From Sphingobium chlorophenolicum (GTDB lineage: Bacteria > Pseudomonadota > Alphaproteobacteria > Sphingomonadales > Sphingomonadaceae): a DNA stretch of 58,246 nt. Every line of letters begins with the position of its first letter. The stretch's first letter is position 1. The stretch is from assembly GCF_000722875.1 (NCBI RefSeq), contig NZ_JFHR01000032.1, forward strand, positions 1 through 58,246, in the 5' to 3' direction. The notes beneath the pieces are model-generated. The model ran no database searches, was not told the DNA's origin, and worked only from the letters and a program-made list of their open reading frames with translations. The position numbers were made by a program, and so were the translations under genes. Positions 7,439 through 15,639 of this stretch are shown one piece after another.

Positions 7439-9458
7439 CCTCCATCGCAATGGCGGCGAACAGGCCGCCAAACAGATCGAAAATATCGTTCGCCATCGCG
7501 ACGATGGCGTCCTGATCGGCTGGATCTGTGAGGCGGTTCATAAGTGTCTCGAAGAAACGCATATGATCCTGATCAAGCGCGCCGTGCGACGTCAGATAAG
7601 TGAAGGCCGTATGCGGCAGCCCGAGGCTCGCGCGGACCGCCTCGGCGCCGTTGCTCGCGAGCGCTATGCTGGTTCCCTCCAGCACGAACACCATGCCGAA
7701 AAAGGCCGCCGGATTACCATCCCGAAGCGTGGCGTAGGCGTGGTCGACCATGCATGCAGTCGCGGGTGACGGCCCGTCCAGCACCACCGCGTCGGCATCG
7801 CCTCCCGCCGCGCGGATGTCGTTGAGTATCCACTGCTCGTGCCCCTCCTCCTCCGCGATATAATCGTCGAGTGCTTCAACGAGCATGGACTTGGCCATTA
7901 GCCCCGATCGTGCGAGCCGCATGAGCGGTACGGTATGGCGGACATGGTGATAGGCCTGTGCGAGATAGGCCAGGTAGGTGGCAAGGCTGATGCGTCCGGC
8001 AAGGCCGGCTTGAAGCTGCGGCACGGAGAACAGCCGCGCTCGTGCCGGCCCGGTTTCCGCGCAAAGACGCTCAAAGAAGGGGCGCGTCGCCAGGCGGTCG
8101 AGTATCGCCGCCCGGCGCAAGCGGCCATTAGGGGTCAATGTAGCATGCGCTGGCGTAAAGGGTCGACTGGCCTGCCAAAGCCCGATCTGCGCATAAGCCG
8201 GCAGAGCGGCATTGGCGGCGGCCACGCCCGCCGCGATGTCGGCATCGGGCGCGGACGGTACGATCAGTGCGCGCAACATGGTTTCGCCATCGCCATAAAC
8301 CATCGCCTGGGCGATCTGGGGCTGGGCCACCAGCTGCTCTTCAATCCATTCGGGCGCTACGTTGCGACCGAAGCTGGTGATGATCAGGCTTGATTTGCGT
8401 CCGATGATCGAGAGGCGGCCTTGACCGTCTATCGCGCCGATATCTCCGGTGAGGATCGGACCATCGACGCGGGCATCGCCTACGGTCCCGAGATGAAAGT
8501 GGCCGGCGATGACGATCTCACCATCAGACGCGAGCGAGACAGCCACATGGTCCAGCGGATGACCGACGGTTCCACGATCACGCTCGCCAAAAGCCTCGAG
8601 CGACACTACCGAACCGCACTCCGTCAGTCCGTACCCCTGCACCACAGGCAGCCCGGCCCGATCGGCGCGATCGATGAGCGACAGCGGAACACGTGATCCG
8701 CCAACGGCGACCAAGCGAAGCTGGTCGAGGCGGACGCCGGTGCGTTCAAGTCGATCGACGATGCACGCGAGATATTCAGGCACCAGGATCAGGCTGGTCG
8801 CATTGCTTGCTTCGATCGCTGTTACCAACTGCGCGTCATCAATGGCGAAGGGATTGGCCAACCCTATCGCAGCCGCAGACCTCACGAGATAGCGCCCGCC
8901 CGCCAGCAACGTTGCGTAGAGCCCGGCTACATTCTCCAGCAAAACAGCCAGCGGAAGTATGGGAAAGTGGATTCCCGCAAAATCCTCACCCAAGCGCGCA
9001 AGGATTGCCTGTGCCGTCTGTAGCATAAGGCGATCGTCCAGGCATATGCCCTTGGGATCGCCCGTCGATCCCGACGTGTAGCTGATCTTGGCCGCTCCCG
9101 GCGGGACGGCCGCGATTGCATGATCGAACAAGATAATGCCCGCGACTGTGATCGATCCCACCGCTCCCGCATTGGCAAGCGCTGCGGCCCGCTGTTCCTT
9201 GGTAAAGAACGCAGGTAATGGAATGTTCGGCCGTCCAAGCGACAACAGCGCAAGATCAGCGATCACCCAGTCAATGCCGTTGTCGAGTTCGATAGCGACT
9301 GGGCCGAACCCGGGAATCGCGTCACGGATCGTCCCGGCCATGGCTGCGACGGCATTCGGGAGATCGCGATAGAGCAGTTGGCGCGATCCGTCGTCGAGCG
9401 CAGTCCGGTCACCATCGTGATCGGCTCTGGCGAAGATCGCCTGGAGTAGCAGGCTCAT
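7419..9458 (-). CDS. Acyl-AMP ligase fused to a heme-oxygenase-like diiron (HDO) domain
   Basis: 679 residues in two parts. Residues about 1-440 form an ANL adenylation domain (ISYTSGSTGDPKG, GYGLTECGS, TGDIGAID), which activates a carboxylic acid as its adenylate. The A10 lysine position reads NGRLRR, so Arg replaces the usual catalytic Lys. Residues about 455-660 resemble the Haem_oxygenas_2 / HDO fold. The expected iron ligands are visible: E537-x2-H540, E594, and H625-x3-D629-x2-H632. Known HDO enzymes (UndA, SznF, CADD) use dioxygen for oxidative cleavage or N-oxygenation. GGGAGGAAG precedes ATG 9458, which overlaps the upstream stop as ATGA. The substrate is unknown; the fusion suggests activation and oxidation of one molecule. 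Confidence 0.85.
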   Translation of the reverse strand: MSLLLQAIFARADHDGDRTALDDGSRQLLYRDLPNAVAAMAGTIRDAIPGFGPVAIELDNGIDWVIADLALLSLGRPNIPLPAFFTKEQRAAALANAGAVGSITVAGIILFDHAIAAVPPGAAKISYTSGSTGDPKGICLDDRLMLQTAQAILARLGEDFAGIHFPILPLAVLLENVAGLYATLLAGGRYLVRSAAAIGLANPFAIDDAQLVTAIEASNATSLILVPEYLACIVDRLERTGVRLDQLRLVAVGGSRVPLSLIDRADRAGLPVVQGYGLTECGSVVSLEAFGERDRGTVGHPLDHVAVSLASDGEIVIAGHFHLGTVGDARVDGPILTGDIGAIDGQGRLSIIGRKSSLIITSFGRNVAPEWIEEQLVAQPQIAQAMVYGDGETMLRALIVPSAPDADIAAGVAAANAALPAYAQIGLWQASRPFTPAHATLTPNGRLRRAAILDRLATRPFFERLCAETGPARARLFSVPQLQAGLAGRISLATYLAYLAQAYHHVRHTVPLMRLARSGLMAKSMLVEALDDYIAEEEGHEQWILNDIRAAGGDADAVVLDGPSPATACMVDHAYATLRDGNPAAFFGMVFVLEGTSIALASNGAEAVRASLGLPHTAFTYLTSHGALDQDHMRFFETLMNRLTDPADQDAIVAMANDIFDLFGGLFAAIAMEDDRAAA

Positions 9459-9997
9459 ATGCTTCCTCCCATCGCGAATGTTTGCAAGGCAGCAGAACCC
9501 GCTACGATGTCGCCAGCGCAGACGATGGGCTGGGTCTCGTAATAGCGGCCCCAATTATCGCGCGCGGCACCGCGCAGAAGCGCAGGGTCTGCCTTGGCCA
9601 GTTCGATAAAGGGCAGCCCCACGCGGGCGAACATCTTTCGCAATGGCAAGGTGAGCGTAGCGACTGCGATACGATGCTGCTCGGACAGGCTGATCGCGGC
9701 CTCGCTCCACAGCTTGAGCATCGCCGGGGTCGGCACCGCAGCCAGGCATCCAATTTCGACAATCGCGCTTCGCTCAACAGGATTGCCGAACGCCTCAGAG
9801 ACAGCCGCCTCTATCGAGACGCCAAGATAGGTTTCCAGGAAGAGCCTTTCGTCCGACGCGCGACGGACTGCCAGCGCCGCCATCGGTTGCTCGGCTCGGG
9901 CGTGGATGACATGCCAATGCCCATAATCCATGCAGGGCTTGGCTCCATGCTGCTCCGCATATCGATCCGCCACGAAGGCCCGAACAGCTTCACTCAT
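9455..9997 (-). CDS. Thermostable hemolysin-family protein
   Basis: 180 residues matching the thermostable hemolysin family (delta-VPH type). The hallmark segment FLETYLGVSIEAAVSEAFG is followed by ERSAIVEIGCLAA. The family is distantly related in fold to GNAT/autoinducer-synthase proteins, so an acyl-transfer role is conceivable; true hemolysis is not established for most members. ATG 9997 has AAGGTGAG seven bases upstream; a GTG at 10009 is possible. It is the first gene of the minus-strand operon and overlaps the ligase gene by four bases, so the two products probably act together. Confidence 0.8.
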   Translation of the reverse strand: MSEAVRAFVADRYAEQHGAKPCMDYGHWHVIHARAEQPMAALAVRRASDERLFLETYLGVSIEAAVSEAFGNPVERSAIVEIGCLAAVPTPAMLKLWSEAAISLSEQHRIAVATLTLPLRKMFARVGLPFIELAKADPALLRGAARDNWGRYYETQPIVCAGDIVAGSAALQTFAMGGSI

Positions 9998-10533
9998 CGC
10001 CACACTCACCTTGTTTCGCTAGATCGACGCCGCTGCGTGGCGAGCACCACAGCAACCGGTAGAAATATTTTTGCTCGCGGGAGGGATGCCGCTACGGCGG
10101 ACCGGATTTCGAAGATGAGATTGGCCGTGCTGATGCGTTCGATCCCCATATCAACGCTGGGAACGTGGCCGATCTTCCCGATACAATATTACCGATGTCG
10201 CAAGATCGTTTGCGTGATCCGCAGCTGCATTGATTTCGCCAGATTTGTGGACATCGCCATAGGCGGCCTCTGTCCGTGACGCACGCCTTCACCCTAACGA
10301 AAATGGGTGGGGATCGATCTCAAGGCATCTTTCCTTTGCCCAGTGTGAAGGCCAGACTAGCTTTCGGCAGCAACTGCGGTCAGGCAGGGCAAGGAGTTGC
10401 CGCACTCAAGGGGAAAGAGCGGTGAGAATCCTCCCTGTATTGAATTCACCGCTAGATGATTATTTTACATGATTTCCAAAGGAGCAGCATGCCACAATTC
10501 ATCTCATCCGATGAACTGAAACTTGAAGATCGG
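9998..10533. other. Gene-poor gap between the biosynthetic cluster and the stress island
   Basis: No convincing gene was found in these 536 bases. The promoter of the minus-strand hemolysin-family operon should lie just above 9997. On the plus strand TTGAAT (near 10439), an AT-rich stretch and AAAGGAG (10479-10485) lead to ATG 10490. This opens a 55-residue frame that runs into the end of the P-type ATPase gene. It could be the beginning of a gene lost at a recombination junction. Composition changes here from the less GC-extreme left block to the right block. Confidence 0.5.
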
Positions 10534-13062
10534 TCAAGCGGACCTGCCACGCCGTTCCTTGACGATCTCGCACAGAAACAGAACAATTGTGGGCGGCATA
10601 ATCAAAAAAAGGAAATCCCGCGGCTCGAGGGGGGAGAAATCGAGGATCCGTCGTAGCGGCGCCAGAAGGACGATCGATCCGGCTACCAGCAGTACAGCAG
10701 CCGCGATATACCGCAATGACGCATTATTTCGCCATAGAACGCGGGTGAGCGAGGCGCTAAAGGATCGATTCACAAGTATGAGCGCCATGATGGAACCAAC
10801 CAGCGCGAAGAAAAGGATCGTCCTCACCCGATCCGGTGCAAAACCCCCATAAGTCGCGCCCAACTGAAGCCCGATGAGCAGCGCGAGCGCAATCCCTCCA
10901 TAGAGGATGCTCGGCAGGACCAGGCCCGCTGAAAATAGGCGCTCGGCGGGATTACGCGGTGGCCGCTTCATGATGCCGCTTTCTTCCCGTTCGGCTTCGA
11001 AAACCAGCGCGCAGACCGGATCGATGATCATTTCCAGCAACGCGATCTGGATCGGCCCCAGCACCAGCGGCAGGCCCAGCAACAGCGGCGAAACGGCAAG
11101 CCCCGCAATCGGCACATGCACCGCGAAGATGAAGCCGATGGCCTTGCGGATATTGTCATAGATGCGGCGGCCAAGGCGGATGGCGACGACGATCGCGCCG
11201 AAATCATCCTCCACCAGCACGATAGCCGACGCCTCCCGCGCAACATCGGTGCCGCGCTTGCCCATGGCGATGCCGATGTCTGCGGCCTTCAGCGCGGGTG
11301 CGTCATTGACCCCGTCGCCTGTCATCGCGACCACTTCGCCCGCGACCTTCAGCGCCGACACGATCCGCAGCTTCTGTTCCGGCATGGTGCGGGCGAATAT
11401 CGCGACATCCTTCACCCGCGCGCAGAGGTCCGCGTCGGATAACATCCTCACCTCGTCGCCCGTCATCACCACTCCCGCCCCGATCCCGGCCTGCGCGGCT
11501 ATCGCTTGTGCAGTGACCGGATAGTCGCCGGTGATCATCACGACCCGGATACCAGCCGACAGGCATTGCGCCACGGCCTCGGCCACGCCAGCCCGCAGCG
11601 GATCGGATAAGCCGATCAGTCCCAGCAGCGCGAAGTCATGCACTTCATGCCCCTTGGACAGATCATCGCCCGACGCCTGCGCCGATGCGACGCCCAGAAC
11701 GCGGATGCCCCGCGCCGCCATCGCCTGCGCCGCCTGTTCCAGCGCCTGGCGCGCGTCCCCATCCAGTCGGCACAGGCGCGCAATCGCTTCCGGCGCGCCC
11801 TTGGCCGCCACGGTCAGCGGTTCGCCTTCGCCCGTCGGCCGCCACACGTTCGACATCGCCAGCAGGTCCGGTCGCAGACCATAAGTATGCACCAACTCCC
11901 AGTCGCCCCTCGCGGGAATATGGACGTCCCTGGCGACGCTGTGAAACGCGACCTCCATGGGATCGACCGGCACCGGCGCGCTCGCCAGCGCAGCCGCCCC
12001 GATCAAGTCGTGAAAGTCGGGATGCGGCAATCCCTCGCCCAGGCCCGTCGCCGCACCGGACGGCAACCAAAGCTCCGTCACTGTCATCCGGTTCTGCGTC
12101 AGCGTGCCTGTCTTGTCGGTGCACAGGACCGTGGCAGCGCCCAAGGCCTCTATCGCCGACGCGCGCCGGGTCAGCACCCCCACCTGCGCGATGCGCCACG
12201 CGCCCATCGCCAGAAAAATGGTCAGCACCACCGGGAATTCTTCCGGCAACAACGACATGGCGGTCGCGATCCCCGCCAGCAGCGCCGCCATCCAGTCGCC
12301 ACGCAAACCGCCATAAAGCAGCACGACCAGCAGCGCCACGGTGATGCCGCCGACGGCGCACAGGCTGACCATCCGCGCCGTTTCCTTCTGTAGGTGCGGA
12401 ACCTGCGTCTCCAAAGTCTCCAGGAACCGTCCGATCTGACCGATGCGGCTACGCAAGCCTGTCGCGGTCACGCGCGCAACCCCGCTGCCGCGCGTAACGA
12501 TGGCGCCTGAATAGAGATGGGGCATATCATCCCCGCCCGGCTCGGCCTGTTCCTGATCGCCTGGCCCCGCCGCCCGCTTGCGGACAGGCACCGCTTCGCC
12601 GGTCAGCAGGGATTCGTCCGCCTCCAGCGCCTGCGTCTCCAGCAGCAGCGCGTCGGCCGCGATCCGATCCCCGGCATCCAGCACCAATATATCGCCCGTC
12701 ACCACCTCGCGCCCCGCTATGCGCAGCGCTTCCCCATCGCGTATCACCATCGCGCGCGGCGCGGACAGGTCGCGCAGCGCTTCCAGCGTCCGTTCCGTGC
12801 GCGCCGCCTGAACGATGGTGATGAGGATGGACAGGCCCGCGAAGCCCAGCAGGATCAATGCCTCAATTTTGTCTCCCAGCAGCAGATACAGGGTACCCGC
12901 CGCCAGCAGCATCGCGAACATGGGTTCGCCCAGCACCTCCAGCGCGATCCTGAACGGCGTGCGCCGCGCTGGCCGTGGCAGTTCGTTCGGCCCTTCCGCC
13001 GCCAGCCGCTCCAGGGCCTGCGAAGCGGAAAGGCCCATTAGTTCAGCGGCAGCAGCGGCCAT
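10534..13062 (-). CDS. Cation-transporting P-type ATPase (P2/Ca-type)
   Basis: 842 residues. The order is an N-terminal cation-ATPase segment (SASQALERLAAEGPNELP), the TGEAVPV actuator loop and the M4 ion-site LLPEEFPVV. Next come the phosphorylation site DKTGTLTQNR, the hinge MTGDGVNDAPALKAADIGIAMG and a C-terminal membrane bundle (EMIIDPVCALVFEAER). The PEEFP motif and the DP in M6 place it near Ca/Mn-type P2 ATPases and close to mycobacterial CtpF, a DosR-regulated pump; the exact ion is not certain. The start is one base after the stop of the PEP synthase gene, so the two form an operon driven from near 15.5 kb. Confidence 0.9.
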   Translation of the reverse strand: MAAAAAELMGLSASQALERLAAEGPNELPRPARRTPFRIALEVLGEPMFAMLLAAGTLYLLLGDKIEALILLGFAGLSILITIVQAARTERTLEALRDLSAPRAMVIRDGEALRIAGREVVTGDILVLDAGDRIAADALLLETQALEADESLLTGEAVPVRKRAAGPGDQEQAEPGGDDMPHLYSGAIVTRGSGVARVTATGLRSRIGQIGRFLETLETQVPHLQKETARMVSLCAVGGITVALLVVLLYGGLRGDWMAALLAGIATAMSLLPEEFPVVLTIFLAMGAWRIAQVGVLTRRASAIEALGAATVLCTDKTGTLTQNRMTVTELWLPSGAATGLGEGLPHPDFHDLIGAAALASAPVPVDPMEVAFHSVARDVHIPARGDWELVHTYGLRPDLLAMSNVWRPTGEGEPLTVAAKGAPEAIARLCRLDGDARQALEQAAQAMAARGIRVLGVASAQASGDDLSKGHEVHDFALLGLIGLSDPLRAGVAEAVAQCLSAGIRVVMITGDYPVTAQAIAAQAGIGAGVVMTGDEVRMLSDADLCARVKDVAIFARTMPEQKLRIVSALKVAGEVVAMTGDGVNDAPALKAADIGIAMGKRGTDVAREASAIVLVEDDFGAIVVAIRLGRRIYDNIRKAIGFIFAVHVPIAGLAVSPLLLGLPLVLGPIQIALLEMIIDPVCALVFEAEREESGIMKRPPRNPAERLFSAGLVLPSILYGGIALALLIGLQLGATYGGFAPDRVRTILFFALVGSIMALILVNRSFSASLTRVLWRNNASLRYIAAAVLLVAGSIVLLAPLRRILDFSPLEPRDFLFLIMPPTIVLFLCEIVKERRGRSA

Positions 13063-13063
13063 C

Positions 13064-15499
13064 TCAGGCCGCAGGAGCAGCGCGCCTGGCTTCCGCCCCG
13101 GCCACGCATTTCAGGGTCGCAACGAAGCTGTCAGGGTTCAGGGATATGCTGTCGATCCCTTCGCGCACCAGGAATTCGGCGAACTCCGGATAATTGCTCG
13201 GCGCCTGCCCGCATATCCCGACCTTCACTCCCGCCTTTCGTGCGCGGGCAATCAGGTCCGCAATCATCTGCATCACCGCAGGATCGCGCTCATCGAACAG
13301 CGGCGCGAGCAAGTCTGAATCGCGATCTACACCAAGAACCAACTGCGTCAGATCATTGGAGCCAATCGAAAAACCATCGAACCGCGCCGCGAACTGCTCC
13401 GCCAGCACCACATTGGCGGGGATCTCCGCCATCATGTAAAGCTGCAACCCCCGCTCGCCCCGCATCAGCCCATAGCGCGACATTTCAGTGATCACCCGGT
13501 CCGCTTCGCCAAGCGTCCGGCAGAAGGGGATCATCACGATCACATTTTCAAAGCCAATCGCCTCCCGCACCAAACGGATGGCCCGGCATTCCAGCGCGAA
13601 GCCGTCGCGATAGCGCTCATGATAATAGCGCGACGCGCCCCGGAATCCGAGCATCGGATTTTCCTCATGCGGCTCGAACGCCGCCCCGCCCAGCAGGTGC
13701 GCATATTCATTGGTCTTGAAGTCGGACAGCCGCACGATCACCGGATGGGGATGGTGCGCGGCGGCGATCTTCGCGATGCCCCGGCCCAGCGTCTCGATGA
13801 AATAGTCGCGCGGATGGTCGTAGCCCCGCGTCAGCAGTTCGATCTCCCTGCGTTCAGCCGCATCGCTCACCTGATCGGGATGGGCGAGCGCCATCGGATG
13901 GACGCGGATGAGGTTGCTGATGATGAACTCCATCCGCGCGAGGCCTACGCCGTGCGAAGGCAGCCGCCACCAGCGAAACGCGCTGGCCGGGCTCGCGACG
14001 TTCAACATCAGGTCCGTGCGCGTGGCGGGCAGGCTGGCGGTATCGACCTCCTCGGAAACAAAGGGCAGGCGTCCGGGATAGACATGTCCCCGGTCCCCTT
14101 CCGCGCAGGACAGGGTGATCTCCTCTCCCGCGCGCAGGCGGCTGGTTGCGTCCCCTGCCCCCACGATAGCGGGCACACCTAGCTCCCGGCTGACGATCGC
14201 GGCATGACTGGTCGGCCCGCCATGATCCGTGACGATCCCCGCCGCCCGCCGCATCACCGGCACCCAGTCGGGATCGGTATTGTCGGTAACAAGGATCGCG
14301 CCATCCACGAACTGCGCAATATCATCGGTGCTGCGAATGATGCAGGCCGCGCCCGCTGCAATGGCATCGCCCACCGCCGCGCCCGTCACGACCGGCGCTG
14401 GCGCCTTGGCCGTCAGCCGCCAGGTCTTGAGCGCCGTGGCGGATCGCAACCCATGCACCGTTTCCGGCCGCGCCTGCACGAGGAACAGCTTGCCGCTCTC
14501 GCCATCCTTGGCCCATTCCATGTCCATCGCGCAGCCATAATGCCGCTCGATCAGCACGGCCCAGCGGGCCAGCTCCAGGATTTCCTCATCCTCCAGCACA
14601 TAATGCTTTCGCTCATGGCGGCTGCATTCCACCAGCTCCGTCCGCGCGCTGCCGCCGGTCGCATAGATCAGCTTCTGCGCCTTCGCGCCGACCCGCTTCT
14701 CGACGATCGGCTTCAGCCGCCCGTCCGACAGGAAGGGCTTGAACACCATATAGCTGTCCGGATCGACCCGCCCCTGCACCACCGTCTCGCCCAGCCCCCA
14801 GGCCGCGCTGATGACGGCGACGCGGGGGAAGCCCGTCTCCGTATCGATCGAAAACATGACCCCGGATCCCGCAAGGTCCGACCGCACCATGACCTGTATC
14901 CCGATCGACAGCGCGATCTGCAGATGGTCGAAACCCTTCGCCTCGCGATAGGAAATCGCCCGATCGGTAAACAGCGAGGCAAAGCAGCGGCGGCACGCGT
15001 CGATCAGCGCCCGCTCCCCCACGACATTCAGGAAGCTTTCCTGCTGCCCCGCGAAACTCGCGTCGGGTAAGTCCTCGGCCGTAGCGCTCGACCGCACCGC
15101 CACCGCGACCTCACGCTTGCCAGCCTTCCGCGACAAATCCCGATAAGCCGTCGCTATCGAATCAGCGACCGAAGGCGGCAATTCCGCGTCCAGAAACAGC
15201 CGCCGCGCGCCATCGCCCGCCTCATGCAGCGGCATCGCGCCGCTCCGATACTGCGCCACGATGCTCGCCAGCCGATCCCCAATCCGGTTATGCTCCACCA
15301 GCGCGCGATAGGCCGCCGCCGTAGTCGCAAAGCCCGGCGGCACCGCGATGCCCGCCGCGCCCAACATGGAAACCATCTCACCAAGGGAAGCATTCTTGCC
15401 ACCCACCCGGCCCACATCGCCGCGCCCGATCGCATCGAACCAGAGGATCACCTCGTCGTTGACGGGCAATGGCGGCTTCGTTGGCGCTTGGCTGCTCAT
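13064..15499 (-). CDS. ppsA: Phosphoenolpyruvate synthase
   Basis: 811 residues. The N-terminal ATP-grasp/PPDK domain begins with VGGKNASLGEM. The central swivelling domain carries the phospho-histidine in GGPTSHAAIVSRELG. The C-terminal PEP-binding TIM barrel shows GSNDLTQLVLG and the active-site Cys of VGICGQAPS. It converts pyruvate and ATP to PEP, AMP and phosphate. ATG 15499 starts the family-like sequence; an upstream ATG at 15535 is less likely. It is divergent from the beta-CASP gene, and the shared promoter gap holds two TACGGA sites. Production of AMP links it logically to the AMP/thymidine phosphorylase nearby. Confidence 0.95.
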   Translation of the reverse strand: MSSQAPTKPPLPVNDEVILWFDAIGRGDVGRVGGKNASLGEMVSMLGAAGIAVPPGFATTAAAYRALVEHNRIGDRLASIVAQYRSGAMPLHEAGDGARRLFLDAELPPSVADSIATAYRDLSRKAGKREVAVAVRSSATAEDLPDASFAGQQESFLNVVGERALIDACRRCFASLFTDRAISYREAKGFDHLQIALSIGIQVMVRSDLAGSGVMFSIDTETGFPRVAVISAAWGLGETVVQGRVDPDSYMVFKPFLSDGRLKPIVEKRVGAKAQKLIYATGGSARTELVECSRHERKHYVLEDEEILELARWAVLIERHYGCAMDMEWAKDGESGKLFLVQARPETVHGLRSATALKTWRLTAKAPAPVVTGAAVGDAIAAGAACIIRSTDDIAQFVDGAILVTDNTDPDWVPVMRRAAGIVTDHGGPTSHAAIVSRELGVPAIVGAGDATSRLRAGEEITLSCAEGDRGHVYPGRLPFVSEEVDTASLPATRTDLMLNVASPASAFRWWRLPSHGVGLARMEFIISNLIRVHPMALAHPDQVSDAAERREIELLTRGYDHPRDYFIETLGRGIAKIAAAHHPHPVIVRLSDFKTNEYAHLLGGAAFEPHEENPMLGFRGASRYYHERYRDGFALECRAIRLVREAIGFENVIVMIPFCRTLGEADRVITEMSRYGLMRGERGLQLYMMAEIPANVVLAEQFAARFDGFSIGSNDLTQLVLGVDRDSDLLAPLFDERDPAVMQMIADLIARARKAGVKVGICGQAPSNYPEFAEFLVREGIDSISLNPDSFVATLKCVAGAEARRAAPAA

Positions 15500-15544
15500 C
15501 CCGTCACTGTGCGGACGCGCCCAGTCCCGCGACATTAGTAAAGA

Positions 15545-15579
15545 TACGGATGCGCTCCACCCATCAGTATAACTACGGA
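15545..15579. promoter_or_regulatory. Two TACGGA sites in the ppsA / beta-CASP divergent promoter
   Basis: TACGGA occurs at 15545-15550 and again at 15574-15579, 29 bases apart and in the same orientation. Related sites lie in several other promoter gaps of the island (30.8, 34.6, 38.4, 45.1 and 50.3 kb). They resemble half-sites for a FixJ/NarL-type regulator. Binding is inferred, not shown. Confidence 0.4.
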
Positions 15580-15639
15580 CTGCCTACCCGGCCCGTTGGC
15601 CCCATGATCACGCCGGAAACACCCAGCGGGAGAAACGGC

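Noticed and set aside
10490..10657. 55-residue plus-strand protein at the end of the P-type ATPase gene
   Set aside because: Good ribosome site but overlaps a conserved gene by over 100 bases and resembles nothing; kept only as a possible stub.
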